Of a stretch of DNA of 5,803 nucleotides, positions 1-5,350 are shown piece by piece. The notes below the pieces were generated by a model. That model worked only from the letters and a program-made list of their open reading frames with translations. It was not told where the DNA came from and did not search any database. Source of the stretch: Lautropia sp. (GTDB taxonomy: Bacteria; Pseudomonadota; Gammaproteobacteria; Burkholderiales; Burkholderiaceae_E); the NCBI GenBank assembly GCA_013813615.1, contig JACCRJ010000198.1, forward strand, positions 1 through 5,803. Reading direction: 5' to 3'. A program made the position numbers and the translations under genes. The stretch's first letter is position 1; every line of letters starts with the position of its first letter.

Positions 1-1255
1 ACGTGCGATCGGTTGCCCCCCGATGCGCCTGCGCGAAGTCCAGTGCAGCCTTCGACATCCCCGCCCGCCGCTCGGCGTCGAGCGCGATGTCAAGGGCTGC
101 AGCGACCGCGGCACCGCTGTCGGCCACCTGCACCGCCGCGCCCGCCGCGACCGATTGCACCGCCGCCTCCTCAAAGTTGAAGATCGACTGCCCCAGCACG
201 ACCGGGCATCCGAGTGCATTCGCCTCGATCAGGTTCTGCGAGCCGAACGGCAGCAGCGAGCCGCCCATGATTGCCACGTCGGCGCAGGCGTACCAGTTCT
301 GCATCTCGCCCATCGAGTCGCCGAGCAGGATATCGCAATGGCCCGGATCCGCATCCGCCTGATCGAGTGCCGCCCGGCGCATCAGGCGCCGCTCGGGCAT
401 CGCAGCAGCGATCAGCGCCGCCACCGTCTCGAAGCGGTTGGGATGCCGCGGCACGATGATCAGCAGCGCATCCTCGATGCCTGGACGGCGGCTGCGCCAA
501 CTGCGCAACAGCAACGCCTCTTCACCGTCGCGCGTGCTGGCAGCCAGGATGATCGGGCGCGACCCGAGGCGACCGCGCCAGGCTTTGCCGCAAAGGCGGG
601 CGGCGGGCGAGACGGCCTGGTCGAACTTGAGGTTGCCGACCACTGCATCGGCGGGCCGTGCCAGCCGAGCAACCCGGGCCGAGTCGGTCGGCGTCTGCGC
701 CACGATCACATCGAAGGCTTCGATGGCCGGTGCAATCAGGCCCCGGTACCTGAGGCCGCGCGCAAGCGATTTTTCCGAGAGGCGCGCGTTGATCACCGCC
801 ATCGGTGTCCCGCGGATTCGGGCGGCGTGCATCAGGTTAGGCCAGACCTCCGTTTCCATGATCAGCCCACAAGTTGGCTGCTGCACCGAGAGGAACCTGC
901 CGACGCAGAACGGCAGGTCGTACGGCAGGTAGGACTGACGCAGCCTGGGACCCAGGTCGCGGAGCAGTTCCCTGCCGGCGTCACGTCCGGTGGGCGTCGC
1001 ATGCGTCAACAGCACAAGGGCCTGCGGAAATCGTGCCGCCAGCCGGCGGACCAGGGGCGCCGCCGCTGCCGTCTCGCCGACGGAGACAGCGTGGATCCAG
1101 AGTTGCCTTACACCTTCCGGGGGCGGCTGCAGGAAACCGAAGCGCTCCCCCCAGTGGCGCCGATACGCAGGCTGCCGGATGCTGCGATAGAGCAGGTAGG
1201 TCAGCGCGAGCGGGATGCCGAAGAACCACCCCAACGAATAGAGGCCGCGAAGCAC
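1..1255 (-). CDS. waaA: 3-deoxy-D-manno-octulosonic acid (Kdo) transferase, 3' end cut by window edge
   Basis: WaaA (KdtA) transfers Kdo from CMP-Kdo to the lipid A precursor at the cytoplasmic face of the inner membrane, the first step of LPS core assembly. Reading the minus strand from GTG 1255 gives 418 uninterrupted residues to the window edge; E. coli WaaA has about 425, so only a short tail is missing. Visible in order: a hydrophobic N-terminal anchor (about residues 5-23), the HWGERFGF region with the likely catalytic Glu37, HAVSVGE (55-61), ETEVWPN (134-140), QTPTDSAR (187-194), GNLKFD (207-212), STRDGEE (240-246), PRHPNRF (269-275), GDSMGEM (312-318) and the sugar-nucleotide loop GGSLLPFGSQNLIEA (331-345). 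The start is chosen because family homology begins there and no other ATG, GTG or TTG lies in frame after the manB stop; no good ribosome binding site is seen (GGGAG lies 21 bases upstream). It follows manB by 52 bases on the same strand, so cotranscription is likely. S339 and the Q356-S357 pair look unusual for the family. Confidence 0.96.
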   Translation of the reverse strand, partial: MLRGLYSLGWFFGIPLALTYLLYRSIRQPAYRRHWGERFGFLQPPPEGVRQLWIHAVSVGETAAAAPLVRRLAARFPQALVLLTHATPTGRDAGRELLRDLGPRLRQSYLPYDLPFCVGRFLSVQQPTCGLIMETEVWPNLMHAARIRGTPMAVINARLSEKSLARGLRYRGLIAPAIEAFDVIVAQTPTDSARVARLARPADAVVGNLKFDQAVSPAARLCGKAWRGRLGSRPIILAASTRDGEEALLLRSWRSRRPGIEDALLIIVPRHPNRFETVAALIAAAMPERRLMRRAALDQADADPGHCDILLGDSMGEMQNWYACADVAIMGGSLLPFGSQNLIEANALGCPVVLGQSIFNFEEAAVQSVAAGAAVQVADSGAAVAAALDIALDAERRAGMSKAALDFAQAHRGATDRT

Positions 1256-1278
1256 GCCTGGCCGCCCGCTCAGGAACT

Positions 1279-1300
1279 CCCGCCCTGCCCGGCGGCGGGC
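1279..1300 (-). other. GC-rich hairpin in the manB-waaA gap
   Basis: The 52-base gap between the manB stop and the waaA start holds overlapping inverted repeats: GCCCG/CGGGC (1287-1291 with 1296-1300, 4-base loop) and, alternatively, CCCGCC/GGCGGG (1279-1284 with 1294-1299). There is no T-tract after it on the minus strand, so it is not a classic terminator. It could weaken read-through into waaA, protect the manB 3' end, or be chance in GC-rich DNA. Confidence 0.25.
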
Positions 1301-1307
1301 CTGCGGT

Positions 1308-2756
1308 TCAGAACGGCAGCCTGGCGTCAGGCGCCACTGCCAGGATCGCCTGTTTCAGGCTCTGCTGTATCCGCGCCAGCGCAGTGTCGGTATCCGCTTC
1401 GAACCGGAGCACCACCACCGGTGTCGTGTTGGACGCGCGCGCAAGCCCGAAGCCATCCGGATACTCCACCCGGACGCCGTCGATAGTGATTACTTCGCTG
1501 GCGCCGTCGAACTTCGCCCCCTTCTGCAGCGCTTCGATCAGCTTGAAGTTGTCTCCCTCCGCCATCTTCAATTGCAACTCCGGCGTGGTCGGGGAATCCG
1601 GCAGCGCCTCCAGGACCGCGCTCGGATCCGGATGGCGCGCAAGGATCTCCAGCAGTCGGGCGGCGCAGTACACGCCGTCGTCGAAGCCGTACCAGCGGTC
1701 GTTGAAGAACACATGGCCGCTCATCTCGCCGGCCAGCTTCGCGCCGGTCTCTTTCAGCTTCGCCTTGATGAGCGAATGGCCGGTGCGCCACATCAGCGGC
1801 TCGCCGCCGTGCTTGCGGATCCACGGCGCCAGGTTGCGGGTGCACTTGACGTCGTAGATGATCTGCGCCCCGGGGTTTTTCGCCAGCACGTCCTGGGCGT
1901 ACAGCATCAGCTGCCGGTCCGGGAAGATGATCTTGCCGGACTTCGTGACGATACCCAACCGGTCGCCGTCGCCGTCGAAGGCAAGGCCGAGTTCGGCATC
2001 GCCGGCTGCAACCGCTGCGATCAGGTCCTGGAGGTTTTCCGCATGCGCAGGGTCCGGATGATGGTTGGGGAAGTTGCCGTCGACCTCGCAGAAGAGCTCC
2101 GTCACCTCACCGCACCCGATTGCCCGCAGCAGGCCCGGCGCAACCGCGCCGGCCACGCCGTTGCCGGCGTCCACCACCACCTTGACCGGTCGGGCGAGCT
2201 TGATGTCTCCGGTGATCTTGGCGAGGTAGTCCGGCAGGACGTCGCGATGCGACACCTTGCCGGGCTTGGCGGCGGCGAGCCGCGACCAGGCGCCGGCATC
2301 GCGGATGGTCGCGCCGATGCCGGTGATCTCGTCGCCATAAAGCGTGCGGCCCGCCATCATCATCTTCAGGCCGTTGTACTCCGGCGGGTTGTGGCTCCCG
2401 GTCACCGCAACACCGGTACCGCTGCCGGTGAGGACGGTGGCGAAGTAGACCAGCGGGGTCGGCACCATGCCGATGTCCACCACGTCCACACCCGCGGTAC
2501 AGATCCCTTTGGCCAACGCCGCTGCGAGACGCGGACCGGAGAGGCGGCCGTCGCGCCCCACCACGATGCTGGTGACACCCTCTGCCTTCGCGCGGGCGCC
2601 GAGCACCAGGCCGATCGCGCGGACCGCTTCCTCGGTCAGCGTCTGGTCGACGATGCCGCGGATGTCGTAGGCCTTGAAGATACCGGGCGAGACCGTCGGC
2701 GCACCCTTGCCGGCGTCGAGCGGCTTCGCCGCCGCGGAATCAGATGCTGATGTCAT
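1308..2756 (-). CDS. manB: Phosphomannomutase/phosphoglucomutase (AlgC-type)
   Basis: Cytoplasmic alpha-D-phosphohexomutase that interconverts mannose or glucose 6-phosphate and 1-phosphate through a phosphoserine and a glucose-1,6-bisphosphate intermediate. It supplies GDP-mannose and dTDP/UDP-sugar routes. From ATG 2756 the protein has 482 residues, close to Pseudomonas AlgC (about 463), with a longer low-complexity N-terminus (about 24 residues). All four domains are present: FKAYDIRG near residue 30, the active-site loop TGSHNPP (119-125, phosphorylated Ser121), the metal loop DGDGDR (261-266), the sugar-specificity loop GEMSGH (343-348) and the phosphate-binding loop RASNTTP (440-446). 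An in-frame GTG at 2765 would add three residues; ATG 2756 is preferred because GGTGA (2766-2762) lies 5 bases before it. waaA follows on the same strand, and a divergent SDR gene starts 36 bases upstream. The symbol manB is used for the family; algC or pgm would be equally fair. Confidence 0.96.
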   Translation of the reverse strand: MTSASDSAAAKPLDAGKGAPTVSPGIFKAYDIRGIVDQTLTEEAVRAIGLVLGARAKAEGVTSIVVGRDGRLSGPRLAAALAKGICTAGVDVVDIGMVPTPLVYFATVLTGSGTGVAVTGSHNPPEYNGLKMMMAGRTLYGDEITGIGATIRDAGAWSRLAAAKPGKVSHRDVLPDYLAKITGDIKLARPVKVVVDAGNGVAGAVAPGLLRAIGCGEVTELFCEVDGNFPNHHPDPAHAENLQDLIAAVAAGDAELGLAFDGDGDRLGIVTKSGKIIFPDRQLMLYAQDVLAKNPGAQIIYDVKCTRNLAPWIRKHGGEPLMWRTGHSLIKAKLKETGAKLAGEMSGHVFFNDRWYGFDDGVYCAARLLEILARHPDPSAVLEALPDSPTTPELQLKMAEGDNFKLIEALQKGAKFDGASEVITIDGVRVEYPDGFGLARASNTTPVVVLRFEADTDTALARIQQSLKQAILAVAPDARLPF

Positions 2757-2769
2757 GGTGTTCACCGTG
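2754..2769. promoter_or_regulatory. Imperfect dyad over the manB start, possible operator
   Basis: CATGGTG TT CACCGTG is an inverted repeat with one mismatched pair in seven and a 2-base centre. It covers the manB start codon and ribosome binding site and lies just upstream of the -10-like sequences shared by the two divergent genes. The 2-base centre is too tight for a stable RNA hairpin as drawn, so a DNA-binding site is the more natural reading. No regulator family is recognised, and chance is possible. Confidence 0.3.
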
Positions 2770-2792
2770 GGGCATGTTTATACAATCGCTGC
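2757..2792. promoter_or_regulatory. Divergent promoter region between manB and the SDR gene
   Basis: This 36-base gap separates two diverging start codons and contains an AT-rich patch (2774-2787), unlike its GC-rich surroundings. On the plus strand TACAAT (2781-2786) differs from the -10 consensus at one base and ends six bases before ATG 2793, which would put the transcription start at or next to the start codon. On the minus strand TATAAA (2782-2777) could serve manB with a leader of roughly 15 bases. No convincing -35 box is seen at normal spacing on either strand. The placement is an inference from base composition and the divergent layout. Confidence 0.45.
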
Positions 2793-3782
2793 ATGAATGG
2801 TACCGGCATTGACGATCCCGCGATCTCCCCAGTCGAGGCTGCGCCGCTGGTGGTGGTCACCGGCGCGAACGGCTTCATCGGGCGCCATCTGGTGCAGGCG
2901 TTGTTCAGGGCAGGCTTCCGGGTGCGGGCAGTGACGCGCTCGGGCACTGCCGTTGCGACCGCGGTCGAGGGGGCACCTCATCCAGGCGTCTCAGCGAACG
3001 CCGACTGGCAACCCGTGCTTGCCGGTGCCGACGCCGTCGTCCACCTCGCCGGGCTTGCGCACATGGCGCTGGGCGATCGCACGATGCGCCAGCGGCTGCG
3101 CAGGGTCAACGTCCTGTCGACGCACCGCCTCGCGCAAGCTGCTGCGCAGGCCGGGGTTTCGACCTTCGTCTTCATGAGTTCGATCAAGGCAGTGGCGGAC
3201 CATTCCGGTCCGGCGCCACTGACGGAGACAACCCCGCCCCTGCCGGAGGACTGCTATGGACTGGCGAAGCTCGCGACCGAACGGCGCCTGCAGCGGCTCG
3301 CAACAACTGCGCCGGCGATGCGGATCCTGACCCTGCGCCCGCCCCTGGTGTACGGCCCAGGCGCGACGGCCAACTTCGCGGCGCTCGCGCGGCTGGTCCG
3401 CCGCGGCTTGCCCCTGCCCTTGGGCGCCGTGCGCAATCGCCGCAGCCTGATCTATGTGGGCAATCTCGCCGCTGCGGTCGTGCGATGCCTGCAGCGGCGG
3501 GACGTGCCGTCCGGCACCTTTCATCTGAGCGACGGGCCGCCGGTGTCGACGCCCGAGCTGGTTCGGGCGATCGCGATGGCGCAGGGCAGGCCGGCGCGGC
3601 TGGTGAACATTCCCCCGAAGTGGCTGTCGATCGCCGCCGATGCTTTCGGCAGGCGGGCGCAGCTCGCGCGCCTGCAGGGATCACTTGAGGTGAGCAACCG
3701 GCGCTTCTGCCGAAGCTTCGACTGGGAGCCGCCCTTCACCCTGCAGCAGGGTCTGCAAGCGACGCTGCAGGCGCAGGTTTGA
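2793..3782 (+). CDS. NAD-dependent nucleotide-sugar epimerase/reductase (extended SDR family, WbpV-like)
   Basis: A 329-residue extended short-chain dehydrogenase/reductase, a normal length for the family. It shows the NAD(P)-binding TGANGFIG motif (23-30), HLAG (84-87), catalytic Ser129/Ser130 in MSSIKA, and the YxxxK pair Tyr155/Lys159. The C-terminus (roughly GSL, then FDWEPPFTLQQGL) resembles the ending of WbpV-like and UDP-glucose/UDP-GlcNAc 4-epimerase-like proteins. The substrate cannot be read from the sequence: a UDP-N-acetylhexosamine 4-epimerase or a UDP-4-keto-QuiNAc reductase (WbpV role) are the leading guesses, fitting the LPS context. ATG 2793 is the only ATG before the Rossmann motif. 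It leaves about 18 residues before the first beta strand, more than usual, and has no Shine-Dalgarno sequence at normal distance. It is alone on the plus strand, divergent from manB and convergent with rfbD. Confidence 0.9.
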   Translation: MNGTGIDDPAISPVEAAPLVVVTGANGFIGRHLVQALFRAGFRVRAVTRSGTAVATAVEGAPHPGVSANADWQPVLAGADAVVHLAGLAHMALGDRTMRQRLRRVNVLSTHRLAQAAAQAGVSTFVFMSSIKAVADHSGPAPLTETTPPLPEDCYGLAKLATERRLQRLATTAPAMRILTLRPPLVYGPGATANFAALARLVRRGLPLPLGAVRNRRSLIYVGNLAAAVVRCLQRRDVPSGTFHLSDGPPVSTPELVRAIAMAQGRPARLVNIPPKWLSIAADAFGRRAQLARLQGSLEVSNRRFCRSFDWEPPFTLQQGLQATLQAQV

Positions 3783-3804
3783 ACCTGAGAGCCTGCGGGG
3801 CAGA

Positions 3805-3826
3805 AGAAGGCGGCTGACAGCCTTCT
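3805..3826. terminator. Hairpin between convergent genes, possible bidirectional terminator
   Basis: AGAAGGC (3805-3811) pairs perfectly with GCCTTCT (3820-3826) around an 8-base loop. A nested alternative, GGCTG A CAGCC (3812-3822), also folds. It lies in the 42-base gap between the SDR stop (3782) and the rfbD stop, overlapping the last two bases of the rfbD stop codon. Neither strand has a proper T-tract afterwards, so termination is inferred from position and symmetry only. Confidence 0.45.
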
Positions 3827-4763
3827 AAGCGTCCCGCAGCACCGTAGCCAGCAGGCCGTCCCAGGACGGCATACTCATGCCCCAGACGTTCTCGATGCGC
3901 GACAGGTCCAGGCAGGAGTTGGCTGGCCGCCGTGCCGGGGTGGGATAGGCGGACGCCGGTATCGCCTCGAGGCTGGGCATCCGCGGCACCTGCCATTCAG
4001 GACCAGGAGACGCCGACGAGGTTGCCGGCAACCTGCCCTCGGTGCCGGCCTGGGTTGCGCGGTGGAGTAGGGCGAGCCCGCGGCTGGCGTATTCGAACCA
4101 GCTGGTTCTGCCGGCGGGCGTGAGGTTGAGGACGCCGGACCAGTCCTTCAGAGCGGCAGACGCCTGCCGGCGCGCGATCAACTGCGCAGTGACATCGGCG
4201 ATAAAGGAAGCCGGGGTCGGCACGCCGTACTGGTCGGCGACGATCTTCAGATGATCGCGGGCTGCGGCCAGCCGGACCATCGTGCGCAGGAAGTTGCCGC
4301 CGCGCAGGGAGTAGACCCAGCTGGTGCGCAGGATCAGGTGGGCGCAGCCGCTCGTGCGGATCGCCTGCTCCCCTTCGAGTTTGGTGAGGCCATAGGCATT
4401 GGCCGGCGCGGTGGGGTCATCCTCGCGGTAGCGGCCATCGCGCGACCCGTCGAAGACATAGTCGGTGGAATAGTGAACGAGCAGCGCGCCCGCGTCGACG
4501 CAATAGCCGGCCATCGCGGCCGGCGCTGCCGCGTTGATCGCGCGTGCCTTGCCGGTTTCGCTTTCGGCCTTGTCGACCGCGGTGTAGGCGGCAGGATTGA
4601 CGATGACCTGGGGCGCAACCTCACGGAGAACCGCCCGCACCCGGGCTGGGTCCGCGAGGTCGAGCGCGCGGCTGTCAAGCGCAACCACCTCGCCCAGCGG
4701 CTGCAGGCTGCGCACCAGTTCCCAGCCCACCTGCCCGGTCACGCCGGTAACGGCGATTCTCAT
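3825..4763 (-). CDS. rfbD: dTDP-4-dehydrorhamnose reductase
   Basis: RfbD (RmlD) reduces dTDP-4-keto-L-rhamnose with NAD(P)H to dTDP-L-rhamnose, the last step of the pathway, in the cytoplasm. The 312-residue product shows TGVTGQVG (6-13) for cofactor binding, VDKAES (63-68), HYSTDYVFDG (97-106), the catalytic Tyr124/Lys128 in YGLTK, RTSWVY (146-151), the GVPT segment (180-183) and YPTPARRP (273-280), all family hallmarks. Start ATG 4763 places the Rossmann motif at the very N-terminus and overlaps the rfbC stop by four bases (ATGA), implying translational coupling. No clear Shine-Dalgarno sequence precedes it; a strong inverted repeat sits there instead. The protein is about 12 residues longer than E. 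coli RfbD. The surplus is a Pro/Ser/Ala-rich stretch at about residues 238-263, between the SWFEYA helix and the conserved AYPTPARRP region, containing a 16-bp palindrome. The stop is TAG. Confidence 0.96.
   Translation of the reverse strand: MRIAVTGVTGQVGWELVRSLQPLGEVVALDSRALDLADPARVRAVLREVAPQVIVNPAAYTAVDKAESETGKARAINAAAPAAMAGYCVDAGALLVHYSTDYVFDGSRDGRYREDDPTAPANAYGLTKLEGEQAIRTSGCAHLILRTSWVYSLRGGNFLRTMVRLAAARDHLKIVADQYGVPTPASFIADVTAQLIARRQASAALKDWSGVLNLTPAGRTSWFEYASRGLALLHRATQAGTEGRLPATSSASPGPEWQVPRMPSLEAIPASAYPTPARRPANSCLDLSRIENVWGMSMPSWDGLLATVLRDA
4019..4034. repeat. Perfect 16-bp palindrome inside rfbD
   Basis: AGGTTGCCGGCAACCT is identical to its own reverse complement, with no spacer. 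It lies in the part of rfbD that codes for the apparent extra segment (about residues 238-263). With equal base frequencies roughly 0.09 such sites are expected in a window this long, so it is mildly notable but not proof of function. No second copy was noticed in the window. Confidence 0.6.
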
Positions 4764-5350
4764 CGGGCTGGGGATCCGGCGGCCGGATCGCGGTCGTAGA
4801 CCTCGGCTTGCGCAAGCGGCTTGCCCGCCAGATCCTTGTCTGAAATGATCACCTTGTCCCTGCCGCCGACCAGCTCCAGCGGCCACTTCAGTCCCAGTGC
4901 CGGATCGTTCCACAGCAGCGTACGCTCATGGGCAGGCGCGTAGAAATCGGTTGCCTTGTAAAGGACCGTCGTGCCCTCCTGCAGGCCCAGGAAGCCGTGC
5001 CCGAAGCCCGGCGGAATCCACGCCATGAGGTTGTTTTCAGCCGACAGCACGAACGACGCGCTTTGTCCGAAGGTTGCCGAGTCGCGGCGCAGGTCGACGG
5101 CGACATCGTGGATGGCGCCCTCCAGGACGCGGATCAGCTTGCCTTGCGCCTGACGGAGCTGGTAGTGCAGCCCGCGCAGGACGCCGCGCGCAGACCGCGA
5201 CTGGTTGTCCTGCACGAACGCCATCCGGGTTCCGCTCAGTTCGTCGAAGACGCGCTGGTTGAAGCTCTCGAAGAAATAGCCGCGGCTGTCGCCGAATTTC
5301 CTCGGCTCGATCAGGAACACATCAGGAAGTCCAGTGTCGATGCGCTTCAT
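4760..5350 (-). CDS. rfbC: dTDP-4-dehydrorhamnose 3,5-epimerase
   Basis: RfbC (RmlC) epimerises C3 and C5 of dTDP-4-keto-6-deoxy-D-glucose to give dTDP-4-keto-L-rhamnose, the third step of the pathway. The 196-residue cupin protein is slightly longer than typical RmlC (about 180-185). Visible motifs: FGDSRGYFFESF (19-30), FVQDNQSRS then RGVLRGLHYQ (55-64) with the likely catalytic base His62, HDVAVDLRRDSATFG (81-95), WIPPGFGHGF (111-120), YKATDFYAP (131-139) and SDKD (170-173), where Asp171 fits the His-Asp dyad known for RmlC. The ATG at 5350 shares one base with the rfbA stop (TGATG), and the 3' end overlaps rfbD by four bases. A purine-rich AAGGA (5367-5363) lies 12 bases before the start, rather far, so coupling to rfbA translation is probable. 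The C-terminal tail, about residues 187-196, is encoded in the inverted repeat preceding rfbD. Confidence 0.97.
   Translation of the reverse strand: MKRIDTGLPDVFLIEPRKFGDSRGYFFESFNQRVFDELSGTRMAFVQDNQSRSARGVLRGLHYQLRQAQGKLIRVLEGAIHDVAVDLRRDSATFGQSASFVLSAENNLMAWIPPGFGHGFLGLQEGTTVLYKATDFYAPAHERTLLWNDPALGLKWPLELVGGRDKVIISDKDLAGKPLAQAEVYDRDPAAGSPAR
4773..4789 (-). repeat. 17-bp inverted repeat just before the rfbD start
   Basis: GATCCGGC G GCCGGATC has two perfect 8-base arms around one base. It lies in the last codons of rfbC and ends 9 bases before the rfbD ATG on the minus strand. In the mRNA it could form a hairpin with 7 pairs and a 3-base loop exactly where a ribosome binding site would be expected. 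It may make rfbD translation depend on ribosomes arriving from rfbC, or limit RfbD output. The symmetry is seen directly; the role is inference. Confidence 0.5.

Noticed and set aside
443..454. Short GC palindrome (TGCCGCGGCA) within waaA
   Set aside because: Ten bases of G/C-rich symmetry in a coding region is expected by chance; no neighbouring feature supports a role.
23..1486. Long open frame of 487 codons on the plus strand, opposite waaA and the end of manB
   Set aside because: It is antisense to two well-matched conserved genes, its translation is Arg/Pro/Ala-rich with no recognisable motif, and long open antisense frames are expected in GC-rich DNA.
1572..2750. Open frame of 392 codons on the plus strand, opposite manB
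   Set aside because: It lies wholly inside manB in antisense; the translation is rich in Arg, Asp and His as mirrored from manB codons, and no family is recognised.
4506..4524. Inverted repeat GCCGGCC/GGCCGGC with a 5-base loop inside rfbD
   Set aside because: It is made only of G and C in the arms, codes for ordinary conserved RfbD sequence, and such repeats are easy to find by chance at this GC content.
4764..4913. An earlier in-frame start for rfbD at 4913
   Set aside because: It would add 50 residues overlapping conserved rfbC sequence; the Rossmann motif belongs at the N-terminus, which fits ATG 4763 and the ATGA overlap.
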